Assembly (NCBI RefSeq): GCF_024437735.1
Contig: NZ_JANFQO010000003.1
Location: 124,001-188,000, forward strand
Source of the DNA: Tahibacter harae
Lineage (GTDB): Bacteria; Pseudomonadota; Gammaproteobacteria; Xanthomonadales; Rhodanobacteraceae
Direction: 5' to 3'
Length of the DNA: 64,000 nt
Below are positions 36,008 through 44,707 of the stretch, one piece after another. The translations under genes were made by a program, and so were the position numbers. Position 1 is the first letter of the stretch, and the number at the start of each line of letters is the position of its first letter. The notes beneath the pieces are model-generated. The model was not told the DNA's origin and made no database searches. It saw only the letters and a program-made list of their open reading frames with translations.

Positions 36008-36688
36008 ATGCCATCGTTTGACCCGACCCGTTGCCTGTATGCCTGCCGCCACGGCGAAAGCCTGGGCAACATCGCCCGCGCTGACGCGGAGAAACGCGGA
36101 CTGGCCGAAGTGGTCTGCGCCTATCGCGACGCCGATCTGCCGCTGACCGCCACCGGCCACGCGCAGGCGGCCTGGCTGGGCCGCCGCCTGGCCCAGCTGC
36201 CGCCGGCGCAGCGGCCGGTGCGGCTGATCTGTTCGCCGTACCGGCGCGCGCTGGAAACCGCCGACGCGATCATCCGCCACGCCTACGCCAACAGCCGCGT
36301 CGCGTTCTCGCTGGATGCACGGCTGCGGCCCAAGGCCTTCGGCGTACTCGAAGGCCTGACCCGCCGCGGCGTGCGCGAACGCTTTCCCGAACTGGCGGCC
36401 GAACGCGAGCGCGTGGGCCGCTTCCATTTCCGCCCACCGGGCGGCGAATCCCGCGCCGATGTGGTGCAGCGCGTCGGCGATTTCCTCGCCCAGCTGCGCA
36501 GCCGCCACGGCGGCGAACCCGTGCTGCTGGTGACGCACCAGATTGTCGTCAACGCGGTCGGCCATCTGCTGCTGGACGACGAAGGCGACGCCCTCGCCAC
36601 CGACGACGACGGCTGGGTGCCGAATGCGCGGCTGTATGCCTTCGGTGCGGCGCCGGTGCCGGCGGCGCAGGAAGTCGAAGCGGCATAG
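36008..36688 (+). CDS. Histidine phosphatase family protein (phosphoglycerate mutase-like)
   Basis: 226 residues with the phosphohistidine motif CRHGES (H15), SPYRRALETADAI, and a second histidine in VTHQIVVNAVGH. Members remove phosphate from small molecules or phosphoproteins through a phospho-His intermediate. A strong ribosome-binding site (GGAGGAG) sits just before the ATG. The substrate is unknown. Confidence 0.88.
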   Translation: MPSFDPTRCLYACRHGESLGNIARADAEKRGLAEVVCAYRDADLPLTATGHAQAAWLGRRLAQLPPAQRPVRLICSPYRRALETADAIIRHAYANSRVAFSLDARLRPKAFGVLEGLTRRGVRERFPELAAERERVGRFHFRPPGGESRADVVQRVGDFLAQLRSRHGGEPVLLVTHQIVVNAVGHLLLDDEGDALATDDDGWVPNARLYAFGAAPVPAAQEVEAA

Positions 36689-36737
36689 CCGTAGCGTGCT
36701 GCCGGCGCAACGGCGGCATGCGGCTTCCGCGGCACGA

Positions 36738-36759
36738 CGGCGGCAGGGCATTGCCGCCG
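36738..36759. terminator. Hairpin between convergent genes
   Basis: CGGCGGCA at 36738-36745 pairs with TGCCGCCG at 36752-36759 across a 6-nt loop, between the converging phosphatase and XRE regulator genes. There is no T tract; it is probably a termination or 3'-end hairpin. Confidence 0.5.
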
Positions 36760-36809
36760 GTCCCGTCACGTAGATGCGTCAGCCGAAGACGGTACCCGCG
36801 GCGCGCGCG

Positions 36810-37634
36810 TCACTGCCGCGTCGTGCCGTCATCCTCGCGCGGCAAGGCCTGGCGCAGCACCAGCGCCGTATGCGCATCCGCCGGGAAGAAGGATTCGATC
36901 GCGAGTTCCGCCAGCGTGATATCCAGCGGCGTGCCGAACACGGTGATGGTGCTGATGAAGGACAGCACGCCGGTCGTGCTGCGCAGCTTCAGCTGCAGCG
37001 CGACATTGTCCGCCAGCGACGGCGGCTGCGCGGCGTCGGCATCCGGCGGTACCGGATAGCTCAGCAGTTCCTGCTGCAGCTCGCGCAGCTGCGGATCGGC
37101 GGTCAGGTCGATCTGGCGCTGCACGTTGTGCAGCAGATGCGCGCGGATCTGCGCGAAATTGACGATGCGCCCGGCCATGCCGCCGGGATGCAGGCTGATC
37201 CGCACCATGTTGACCGGCGGCGCCAGCAGCGCGGGATCCACGTCCGCCAGCATCAGCGTCGCCGCGCGGTTGGCCGCGACGATGTTCCAGTGCCGGTCCA
37301 GCGCCACCGCCGGATACGGCTCATGGCCCTTGAGCACCAGTTCCACCGCGGCCTGGGCCTGCTGCAGCGCCGGCGCATCCAGCCGGCTTTCGCGGTACAT
37401 CGGCGCAAGGCCCGCCGCGGTCAGCAAGTGGTTGCGTTCGCGCAGCGGCACAGCCAGGTGTTCGGCCAGGCGCATCAGCATCGCGCGGCTGGGCAGGGAG
37501 CGGCCGGTCTCGATGAAGCTCACATGCCGGGTAGACGTTTCGGCGGCGGCGGCCAGGTCCATCTGGGTCATGCGCCGGCGCTGGCGCCAGTCGCGCAATT
37601 GTTCGCCCACGGGGCGGATCGCAGTGCTGTTCAT
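36810..37634 (-). CDS. XRE-family regulator with an MmyB-like C-terminal domain
   Basis: 274 residues. The N-terminal helix-turn-helix (LRDWRQRRRMTQMDLAAAAE, then STRHVSFIETGRSLPSRAML) is followed by the MmyB-like ligand domain (YPAVALDRHWNIVAANRAA, and HNVQRQIDLTADPQLRELQQ). This family represses small membrane or transport genes. It is divergent from a membrane protein gene, and a palindrome in the shared promoter fits its operator. Confidence 0.9.
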   Translation of the reverse strand: MNSTAIRPVGEQLRDWRQRRRMTQMDLAAAAETSTRHVSFIETGRSLPSRAMLMRLAEHLAVPLRERNHLLTAAGLAPMYRESRLDAPALQQAQAAVELVLKGHEPYPAVALDRHWNIVAANRAATLMLADVDPALLAPPVNMVRISLHPGGMAGRIVNFAQIRAHLLHNVQRQIDLTADPQLRELQQELLSYPVPPDADAAQPPSLADNVALQLKLRSTTGVLSFISTITVFGTPLDITLAELAIESFFPADAHTALVLRQALPREDDGTTRQ

Positions 37635-37667
37635 GCGGCCACTGTAAACCAGCCCGGCGCGGCGGCA

Positions 37668-37686
37668 CATTACCTGCGATGTAATG
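37668..37686. promoter_or_regulatory. Palindromic operator candidate (CATTAC-N7-GTAATG)
   Basis: A perfect inverted repeat with 6-bp arms and a 7-bp centre (19 bp in all) lies between the divergent XRE regulator and membrane protein genes. Its size and position match helix-turn-helix dimer sites, so autoregulation and control of the membrane gene are likely. Confidence 0.6.
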
Positions 37687-37739
37687 GACGCGCCGCGGCG
37701 GCTGCGGCGAAATGGCGTCGAATTCGACAGGAGAACGCC

Positions 37740-38186
37740 ATGAACGCCACTACCGAACGCCGCCCCACCCTGTTCCGCCGCCTGCTGCTGCTGGATTTCG
37801 CCACCGGCGCAATCACCAGCCTGGCCCTGCTCGTCGCCGCCGCGCCGCTGGCCGAGCTGTTCGGCCTCAGCCAGCGCCTGCTTGTCGTTTCGGCGGTGAT
37901 CCTGCTGGGCTATGCCACTCTGCTGCTCATCATGCAGCGCGCCGAACGCATACCCCGCGCGCTGGCCTGGACCCTGATCGAACTGAACTTGCTGTGGGTG
38001 ATCGCCAGCTTCGCCGTCGCCTTCGGCGGCTGGTACGCGCCGACCTTCTGGGGAAAGGTCGTCGTCGTCGGCCAGGCGCTGTTCGTGCTGGATCTTGCAC
38101 TGTTGCAGCTCTATGCCTGGCGGCGCGAGGGCAAGGTGCTGAGCGCGCCTGCCGTACCCGCGCCGGCGGCGCTGCACGCCGCCTGA
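37740..38186 (+). CDS. Small four-helix membrane protein
   Basis: 148 residues with four predicted membrane helices (DFATGAITSLALLVAAAPLA, LLVVSAVILLGYATLLLIM, LAWTLIELNLLWVIASFAVA and VVVVGQALFVLDLALLQLY). I do not recognise a characterised family. A GACAGGAGAAC ribosome-binding site precedes the ATG. It is probably regulated by the divergent XRE protein, in which case its function may relate to that regulator's ligand. Confidence 0.7.
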   Translation: MNATTERRPTLFRRLLLLDFATGAITSLALLVAAAPLAELFGLSQRLLVVSAVILLGYATLLLIMQRAERIPRALAWTLIELNLLWVIASFAVAFGGWYAPTFWGKVVVVGQALFVLDLALLQLYAWRREGKVLSAPAVPAPAALHAA

Positions 38187-38688
38187 TCCGCAGCACGCGC
38201 CGCAAGCAAACCCAGCGCCGCATCGGCTGTCATGGCCTGTGCGGCGCTGTTGCATCGGCAAGGCGTCGCTTGCACCGCTACGGAGACCGCCGGTGCGCAG
38301 CAGCATCGGCCGATTTCTCGCAACTGGCGTCTTCCGGCAACGCATCGCGCCGCACGCTGCGCGGTGAGTCATCCGCAGCCGGCGGGCCCGGCACGTGCAG
38401 CGGACGGAACCGCGCAGACGCCGGTACGAAACGCCCGACGCCGGACTGCCGCGGCACGAACCGATCAGCCGGCCTTGCTCCACCGCACAGCGCTGCCGGG
38501 CGCACGACTGCGCCGCGGTATCGTGCATTTCACCGCGCGCCGGGCCGCGGCCTATCGCGGCCGGCGGTGGAAAAATACGCTTTTTTCCCCGGATTGGCGG
38601 CGGCAACGGCCGAAGCGCCGCACCTTTGCAGCCATGGCACGTCCGCTGCTGTGTCTTGCAGCGACTCGTCCGCTCCGGAGAACTGGCC
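38187..38688. other. Intergenic region before the EF-hand gene
   Basis: About 500 bp. The only AT-rich patch is near 38569-38588, where GGAAAAA and TTTTTCC form an inverted repeat with a 6-nt centre (TACGCT), probably part of the promoter of the EF-hand gene. No gene is visible in the rest. Confidence 0.4.
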
Positions 38689-39369
38689 ATGAAACTTTCC
38701 CGTCTGAGTCCGCTGCTTGCTTCGCCGCTGCTGCTCGCCGCCGCGACGGTATTCGCCCAGGGCGCCGCACCGCCGGCGGGCGCGGCCGCACCGCCGGCGA
38801 ACACGCGCGCGCCGGCATCCGCGCCGGCTCCGGCAACCGCGCCACCGGCCCCGGCACCGGCGCCGGGGCAGGTGCCCGCGCCGGTCGCGCCGGCACCGGG
38901 CTCCAATGCGCCGCCGGCCGTGCCCACGCCCAGCCCGCGCCCCATCCGCGATCCGCTGCCGTCGAATACACCGGCGGCGCCTCAGTCCACACTCAGCGCG
39001 CCGAATACGCCGCAGACCAGCGCCCCTTCGTCGAACAGCCCGGCCACCGCCCAGCCAGCTAATCCGAATGCCAGCGGCCTTGTGCCGAATCCGGCCAATC
39101 CGGCGGCGACGACGACACAGCCGGCGCCGGGCACGGCGCCGCCGGCCCAGCCCGCGGCCACTGCCGCGCAGCAGCCGCGCACTCCGGCCGAAAGCCTGGC
39201 GGTGCTCGACCGCAATCGCGACGGCTATGTCTCGGCGGAGGAAATGAACGGCAATCCGCGCGCCAGCGTGCTGGTCGCGGCCTGCGACACGGATCGCGAC
39301 GGCAAGATCGCCAGCTACGAATACACCGGCTGCGTACAGGCACGGCAGCAGGAACAGCAGGATCGCTAA
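38689..39369 (+). CDS. Secreted EF-hand protein with a Pro/Ala-rich linker
   Basis: 226 residues. A signal peptide (MKLSRLSPLLASPLLLAAAT, cut near FAQ) is followed by about 140 low-complexity residues rich in Ala and Pro. Two EF-hand loops close the protein: DRNRDGYVSAEE and DTDRDGKIASYE, with acidic residues at positions 1, 3, 5 and 12. It is likely a periplasmic Ca2+-binding protein whose long linker spans part of the envelope. The partner is unknown. Confidence 0.82.
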   Translation: MKLSRLSPLLASPLLLAAATVFAQGAAPPAGAAAPPANTRAPASAPAPATAPPAPAPAPGQVPAPVAPAPGSNAPPAVPTPSPRPIRDPLPSNTPAAPQSTLSAPNTPQTSAPSSNSPATAQPANPNASGLVPNPANPAATTTQPAPGTAPPAQPAATAAQQPRTPAESLAVLDRNRDGYVSAEEMNGNPRASVLVAACDTDRDGKIASYEYTGCVQARQQEQQDR

Positions 39370-39542
39370 ATATCGAACGAAACAGCGGCAGGAATGCCGG
39401 CCGTCCCATCACCGCAGATCCACACCCAGGTCGTCGCCGGCGTCGCCTTTTCCCGGGCGGCGCCGCGACGCTGTAATCGCGGCGGCGACAGCGGCGGACA
39501 CGCGCCGACCGGAGGCCTGCTGCCGGAGGCCACCGCGCGGGC

Positions 39543-40166
39543 TCAGTAGCGCGCCTGCCGCGCTCCCGCCGCGCGCACGCGGAATGCCAGGCTGATGCGC
39601 GGCCCCACGGCATCGCGCACCTTGGGAATGCCATGGTCGTAGTGCAGCTGGGTGGCATGGCTCATCAACAGCAGGCTGCCCGCTTGCAGCGGCAGGCGCA
39701 GCGAACGCCGCGGCTGGAGCTTGGTGCTGATTACCATGTCGCGCGTCGCGCCCAGCGACAGCAGCGCAACAGGCTGGCCGGGCCGCAGCTCGTACAGATG
39801 ATCGTTGTGCGGCGCGACGCTGTCGCGTCCGTCGCGGTAGAGATTCAGCCCCACATGCGTGAAGGGCGCGCCCACGTGATCCCGCACCTGCTGCGCGAGC
39901 TGCGGCAGCGGGGCCGGCAGCTCGCCATCCAGCGCATAGCTCGCCAGCAGCCGCGGCACCGCCACGTCGCGCTCGTACATCCGGCGCCGCTCCGCCTGCC
40001 AGGGCACGTCCGCGAGCAGGCGCACGAAGCTCTGCTGCGCCAGTGCCGCGGAAAGAAATTCCGGCGTGTAGACGATGCGGCCGCGCTCGTCGTCGGCCAG
40101 CACCTGCGGCCCGGTGCCGAACAGGCCGGGCTGTGCCGTGGAAGCGGAATCGGTGCGCGACGTCAT
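39543..40166 (-). CDS. AlkB-like Fe(II)/2-oxoglutarate dioxygenase
   Basis: 207 residues from the ATG at 40166. The facial-triad motif appears as HNDHLYEL with a later HYDHGIPKV, and the substrate-lid residues (YERDVAVPRLLASYALDG, FTHVGLNLYRDGRDSVAPH) match the short bacterial AlkB-like proteins. These demethylate damaged bases in DNA or RNA. No ada or DNA repair gene is adjacent. Confidence 0.85.
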   Translation of the reverse strand: MTSRTDSASTAQPGLFGTGPQVLADDERGRIVYTPEFLSAALAQQSFVRLLADVPWQAERRRMYERDVAVPRLLASYALDGELPAPLPQLAQQVRDHVGAPFTHVGLNLYRDGRDSVAPHNDHLYELRPGQPVALLSLGATRDMVISTKLQPRRSLRLPLQAGSLLLMSHATQLHYDHGIPKVRDAVGPRISLAFRVRAAGARQARY

Positions 40167-40396
40167 GGCGGCAATATGGGTTTGCGCCTGCGGTGCGCAA
40201 GCGGCAGGCGGGAACGACAAGCGGCGTGCACAGCAGACGAGGCACGGATTGCACTCTGCAACTTTGCGCCACCGGCCCATGCATTCCGAATCCCGGCTGC
40301 CGCGCTCATTGCAGCTGCGGCCGCGGCGCGCCATGGCACGCCGCGTGCTGCGGTGTCGCGCCGGGCCGCAACACGCTGCACCTGCCGGAGAACCCC

Positions 40397-42184
40397 ATGA
40401 AACATATCGATGCCTTCGCCCTGTTCCTGACCGCCGGCCTCTGCTGCGCCGGCGCCGACGCGGCCGCTCCGGTAGCGGATGTACAGGTCACCGGACATGT
40501 CTTCCAGCCCGCGGCGCTGCCGCCGCCCGATCCCGCTGAACTCAAGGTCGCCGCGGGATTTGCCGTCGAGGTGCTGGCCAGGGATCTGGGCAATGCGCGC
40601 ATGCTGGCGGTCGCCGACAACGGCAACGTCTATGTCACACGGCGCGACAGCGGCGATGTGCTGCTGCTGCGCGTCGACGGCGCCGGCAGGCTGCAGGGCC
40701 AGCCGCAGCAGGTAGCCAGCCGGCCCGGCGTGCATGGCATCGCCATCCACAAGCAGCGGATATACCTGGCCACGGCGAAGGAAATCTACGCCGCCGACAT
40801 CAGGCCCGACGGCGGTCTGGCCGAACTGCAGATGCTGGTGCACGACCTGCCCGATGCGGGCCAGCACAATAACCGCACTCTGCGCGTAGGGCCGGATGAA
40901 ATGCTCTACATCTCGGTAGGCTCCACCTGCAACGAATGCAACGAGAGCAACCCCGAGAACGCGACACTGCTGCGCACCCGCCTCGACGGCACGGGCCGCG
41001 CGATCTTCGCCAGCGGCCTGCGCAACACCATTGGTTTCGACTGGCAGCCGCAGACCGGCGAACTCTGGGGCATGGACCACGGCATCGACTGGCTGGGCGA
41101 CGACACGCAGCCGGAGGAACTCAACCGCATCGAGCGCGGCAAGCGCTACGGCTGGCCCTTCTTCTACGCCGACAACCAGGAAAACCCGCACCAGAAGCCG
41201 CCCGGCAAATTGCCGCCGGCCGCATGGAAGGCCGGCAGCACGCCCATGGTGCTCGGCTATACCGCCCATGCGGCGCCCATGCAGATGGCCTTCTACACAG
41301 CGGCACAGTTCCCGGCGGAATACCAGGGCGATGCCTTCGTGGCCATGCGGGGTTCGTGGAATCGCAAGCCGGCGTCGGGCTACGAGGTGGTGCGCATCGA
41401 CTTCGACCAGGGCCGGCCCCGCGCCATCGCATCCTTCGTCAGCGGCTTCCTCAGCGAACGCGGACAATCCGCGCGGCCGGCCGGCCTCGCCGTGGCCGGG
41501 GACGGCTCGCTGCTGTTCTCCGACGATGCCAACGGCGTGATCTACCGCGTGCGCTACACGGGCGGTGCTCCCGGTGCGAAGACGGCCGCCGCAGCGCCGG
41601 CCGGCCCCATGCAGGAGCAGGCCGGGCGCGGCGCGGATGTGCCGCTGGCGCAGGCCCGCGCGGAAACCGCGCAGAGCGGCGACGCGCCCGCGCTGCAGGT
41701 GAAGTCCGCTGCTTTTGGCGACGGCCAGCCCATACCGCTCAAGCATTCGGCCTACGACCAGGGCGCAAGCTTCCCGCTGAGCTGGAGTGCCGGCCCCGCC
41801 GGTACGCGCTCCTACGCGATCATCCTGGAAGATCCCGACGTCACCCGGCCGCCCAAGCCGGTCATCCACTGGATCGCGTGGAATATTCCGGCCGATGTAT
41901 CGGCGCTGCGCGAAGGCTTGCCGCCGCAGGATCGGCTGACCGATCCCGACGGCCTGCGGCAAGGCCCCAACACACCTGGACGCACGGGCTATTACGGCCC
42001 CAGACCGCCTGCGGGCGATACGCCGCACCGCTACCACACCCAGGTGTTCGCGCTGGACCGGATGCTGGATCTGCCGGCCGGTGCGGACCGCGAAGCCCTG
42101 CTCGCCGCGATGCGCGGCCACGTACTGGCCAAGGGCGTGCTGGTGGGCACGTTCGCGCGGCCGGCCGAACCGAAACGCCCGTAG
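40397..42184 (+). CDS. Secreted PQQ-type sugar dehydrogenase fused to a PEBP (YbhB-like) domain
   Basis: 595 residues. A signal peptide (MKHIDAFALFLTAGLCCAGA) is followed by a six-bladed beta-propeller of the glucose/sorbosone dehydrogenase family (AGFAVEVLARDLGNARMLAV, SGLRNTIGFDWQPQTGELW, MRGSWNRKPASGYEVVRIDF). An Ala-rich linker (about 389-432) leads to a PEBP domain (KSAAFGDGQPIPLKHSAY, IILEDPDV, GYYGPRPPAGDTPHRYHTQV). The propeller may be PQQ-dependent. Joining these two families in one polypeptide is uncommon and suggests they act on the same periplasmic substrate. It ends at a hairpin shared with the SemiSWEET gene. Confidence 0.88.
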   Translation: MKHIDAFALFLTAGLCCAGADAAAPVADVQVTGHVFQPAALPPPDPAELKVAAGFAVEVLARDLGNARMLAVADNGNVYVTRRDSGDVLLLRVDGAGRLQGQPQQVASRPGVHGIAIHKQRIYLATAKEIYAADIRPDGGLAELQMLVHDLPDAGQHNNRTLRVGPDEMLYISVGSTCNECNESNPENATLLRTRLDGTGRAIFASGLRNTIGFDWQPQTGELWGMDHGIDWLGDDTQPEELNRIERGKRYGWPFFYADNQENPHQKPPGKLPPAAWKAGSTPMVLGYTAHAAPMQMAFYTAAQFPAEYQGDAFVAMRGSWNRKPASGYEVVRIDFDQGRPRAIASFVSGFLSERGQSARPAGLAVAGDGSLLFSDDANGVIYRVRYTGGAPGAKTAAAAPAGPMQEQAGRGADVPLAQARAETAQSGDAPALQVKSAAFGDGQPIPLKHSAYDQGASFPLSWSAGPAGTRSYAIILEDPDVTRPPKPVIHWIAWNIPADVSALREGLPPQDRLTDPDGLRQGPNTPGRTGYYGPRPPAGDTPHRYHTQVFALDRMLDLPAGADREALLAAMRGHVLAKGVLVGTFARPAEPKRP

Positions 42185-42200
42185 TCCCACGGAGAGGCAC

Positions 42201-42221
42201 GCCGCGGCGATCAGCCGCGGC
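42201..42221. terminator. Hairpin between convergent genes
   Basis: GCCGCGGC at 42201-42208 and again at 42214-42221 form an 8-bp stem around GATCA, overlapping the end of the SemiSWEET-like gene. It is probably a shared terminator for two converging genes. Confidence 0.5.
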
Positions 42222-42468
42222 GGTTCCGCGCCGTGACGATCTGCCCCACGACCGCCGTGACCAGGATGCAGCTGTGGGTCGCGATGAACACCGGGCTGCC
42301 GACCAGGATGCTGTAGACGATGAAGCCGGCCGAGGACAGGATCTGGCCCAGGAACAGCCACTTCGACACGCCACGGGCCTGGCGGTCGCGGGCCTGGGTG
42401 ACGATCTGGCGGATCAGCGTGGCCAGCAGCACGGCGGAGGCGGCCCAGCCGATAAGATCGGTGTTCAT
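42211..42468 (-). CDS. SemiSWEET-like small sugar transporter
   Basis: 85 residues with three membrane helices (IGWAASAVLLATLIRQIV, VSKWLFLGQILSSAGFIVY and VFIATHSCILVTAVVGQIV) in the MtN3/SWEET half-barrel pattern, although the PQ motif is replaced by RQ. SemiSWEETs dimerise to move sugars or small solutes. The substrate is not known. It converges with the sugar dehydrogenase fusion gene. Confidence 0.7.
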   Translation of the reverse strand: MNTDLIGWAASAVLLATLIRQIVTQARDRQARGVSKWLFLGQILSSAGFIVYSILVGSPVFIATHSCILVTAVVGQIVTARNRRG

Positions 42469-42550
42469 GCGCCGTCCCGCCGCCGGCGCGGCGACTGCAC
42501 AAGACAGTCATTGAAAATCCATTGAATTCTGCAATTCATTGCGGTTCTGC

Positions 42551-43552
42551 TCAGAACCAGCGGCGAAAGCGCGCCGTGGCGATCAGGCCGGCAGCGATGG
42601 CCGCCATGGCCGCGACCGCCGTCCAGAACCCGGCGGCCTGGGTGCGGAAGAAAGGCGCGTCGAAATTCATGCCGAGAATGCCCGCCACCACCGCCAGCGT
42701 GCCCACGACCACCGCGATGAAGGACAGCAGCCGCATCGCCGCGTTGGTGCGCAGCGCGGTCTGGCTGCTGAGCAGCTCGAAGCTGCCGACCACCAGGTCG
42801 CGGGCGTTCTCGACTACGTCCATGGCGCGTTCGTAGCGTGTATCCAGCGCGGCGAAATGGGCATTGGCCGCGGCCGTCTCGGTGGGCCGGAAATCCGGCC
42901 GGGACAGTGCGGAAAAGACCGCGCGGTGCGGCGCCAGCATGCGCCGCAGCCGCGATGCGGCCTTGCGCAGCCGGCGCAGCTCGGGCAGCAGATCGCGCTG
43001 CAGTTCGGCGAGGATGCCCACTTCCAGGCGCTCCACCGCCATTTCAAAATCGGCCACGGCGTCGAAGTATGTGGTCAGATGCCAGTCCAGCAGCGCTGCC
43101 ACGAAGCTCTCCGCGCTGAGGCCGCCGATATCCGATCCGGCGGCCTCGCGCTGGCGCAGCGAATCCACGAACGGCACAGGCTTGTCGTGCACGCTCACCA
43201 CCGTGTTCTGCGTCGCCAGCAAGGTCAGCACCTGGCCCTGAAGCGCGAGACCATCGTTGCCGCTGACGGCGACCACGCGCACGCAGAAGCAGTCGCCGAA
43301 TTTGCGCAGGCACGGCGTGGTTGCGGCCGCGGCGGTTTCCGCCACAGCCTGGCGGGGGATTCCCAGCGCGGCGCAGACCGTATCCAGCTCGGCCTTGCCG
43401 GGCGCTTCGAGGTCCACCCACAGCAGCTGGTGATCCTGCAGGCGCAGCGCGGCCAGATCCTCGCAGCTGAGGCTGCGGTCGTCGCCGTGCGCATCGAACA
43501 GCCGCGCACGGCAGCTGTTGACGGAACTGCGGGCCATGTCGTCCTTGCCCAT
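42551..43552 (-). CDS. CorA-like divalent metal transporter (second copy)
   Basis: 333 residues. The C-terminal pair of membrane helices contains the GMN motif of the CorA superfamily (GILGMNFDAPFF), after an N-terminal soluble domain with cysteines (TTPCLRKFGDCFCVRVV) not seen in the other CorA here. The closest relatives include ZntB-type efflux and YfjQ-type proteins, so the direction of transport and ion are uncertain. A start at 43537 (MARSS) is also possible. Confidence 0.85.
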   Translation of the reverse strand: MGKDDMARSSVNSCRARLFDAHGDDRSLSCEDLAALRLQDHQLLWVDLEAPGKAELDTVCAALGIPRQAVAETAAAATTPCLRKFGDCFCVRVVAVSGNDGLALQGQVLTLLATQNTVVSVHDKPVPFVDSLRQREAAGSDIGGLSAESFVAALLDWHLTTYFDAVADFEMAVERLEVGILAELQRDLLPELRRLRKAASRLRRMLAPHRAVFSALSRPDFRPTETAAANAHFAALDTRYERAMDVVENARDLVVGSFELLSSQTALRTNAAMRLLSFIAVVVGTLAVVAGILGMNFDAPFFRTQAAGFWTAVAAMAAIAAGLIATARFRRWF

Positions 43553-43941
43553 GCCAAACCTCGAACCTGCGCTGTTTTTGTCCGATGCACGCTACGGACG
43601 GCCGGGTGAGTCCCGCGTCAACAGCCGCTGCCGCAGCATGCGGAAAACGCTGCGCAGCCCTCCCGCGCAGGCGGGCGCCGCCAATTTGCAGAGTGGAATT
43701 TGCCACACAAGCCCGCGCACGGCACGCCGGCACGCGTCCGGACCGCACCGCCGCATCTTGCATTCCGCGCTGCCGTCCTGCGCCTGCAGGCGATTTGCGC
43801 GGCAGCGCCCGCCGCGCTTGCGGGGCAGGAAGGTATGGAAATGGCCTGTGTACAGCGATTTCCGCGTCGGCGCGGCGCTGCGGGCGACTGGCATGCGGGT
43901 TGCCCTGTCTCCGGAGCTGACCCACTGCTCAGGAGAAGACC
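43553..43941. other. Intergenic region upstream of a glycine-zipper protein
   Basis: About 389 bp between divergent genes. I see no gene or strong motif; a CAGGAGAAG ribosome-binding site is present just before the next ATG. Confidence 0.35.
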
Positions 43942-44430
43942 ATGGCAACCGAAAGAAATCCCAATACCGACACCAATCGCGATCCCATCACCGGCGCGCC
44001 GGGCGCGCATCCTGTCGGCACCGGCCTGGGCGCCGCTGCCGGCGGCGCGGCCGCGGGTGCGGCGGTAGGCACCGTGGCCGGGCCGGTGGGCACGGCGGTA
44101 GGCGCAGCCGTCGGCGCCGTGGCCGGCGGCCTGGTCGGCAAGGGCGTGGCCGAGGCCATCGATCCCACGGCGGAAGCGGCGTACTGGGAAGCCAACTACG
44201 CTTCCCGCCCCTACGTCGCGCCGGGAACGGACTACGCGGTGTACGCGCCGGCGTATCGCTACGGCTGGGAATCGCGTGCGCGCTTTGCCGACCGCAGCTG
44301 GAACGAGGTCTCGCCCGAACTCGCCGCCGACTGGCCTACGCTGGCCGGCAAATCCGGCCTGAGCTGGGACCGCGCCGAACCCGCCGTGCGCGATGCTTGG
44401 CATCGCCCCGACCGCACGCCGCCAGTCTGA
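43942..44430 (+). CDS. Glycine-zipper hypothetical protein
   Basis: 162 residues. Residues about 24-70 form a long Gly/Ala repeat (VGTGLGAAAGGAAAGAAVGT and onward), typical of glycine-zipper helices that pack in membranes. The C-terminus is polar and aromatic (AAYWEANYASRPYVAPGTDY, YRYGWESRARFADRSWNEVS). Such proteins are common in stress-linked gene sets of proteobacteria but lack a defined role. It stands alone before a hairpin-rich intergenic region. Confidence 0.75.
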   Translation: MATERNPNTDTNRDPITGAPGAHPVGTGLGAAAGGAAAGAAVGTVAGPVGTAVGAAVGAVAGGLVGKGVAEAIDPTAEAAYWEANYASRPYVAPGTDYAVYAPAYRYGWESRARFADRSWNEVSPELAADWPTLAGKSGLSWDRAEPAVRDAWHRPDRTPPV

Positions 44431-44468
44431 GCCGCGGCGCCGACAGGGATGTGAGAAAGGCCGGCACA

Positions 44469-44504
44469 GCGCAAACCATCGCCAGGAACGGCGGTGGTTT
44501 GTGC
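44469..44504 (+). terminator. Long hairpin after the glycine-zipper gene
   Basis: A 15-bp stem (GCGCAAACCATCGCC, 6-nt loop AGGAAC, GGCGGTGGTTTGTGC) with two G-U pairs begins about 38 bp after the stop. It is probably the terminator of the glycine-zipper gene, or the first element of a structured RNA. Confidence 0.55.
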
Positions 44505-44532
44505 GGGTTCGTCCCTTTGCGCCGCATGCGCA

Positions 44533-44559
44533 GGGCAGCGTGCGAAGAACACGCTGCCC
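44533..44559. terminator. Second hairpin in the convergent region
   Basis: A perfect 10-bp stem (GGGCAGCGTG, 7-nt loop CGAAGAA, CACGCTGCCC) lies 28 bp after the first hairpin and before the end of the sigma-54 regulator gene. It is probably the terminator for that minus-strand gene. Confidence 0.5.
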
Positions 44560-44707
44560 CGCGCGTGCGGTGCGGAATCGGCTCCGCCTGTCCGCGTGTC
44601 CGCCTGAGAAGTCCGCAGCTGTTGCATCCCTGCATTCCCGCAGTGCGCCGTGTACGAACCGCTGCGGCCGCAGCTCCGCCACCGCCGTGCGGATACGCAG
44701 ATTTCCG

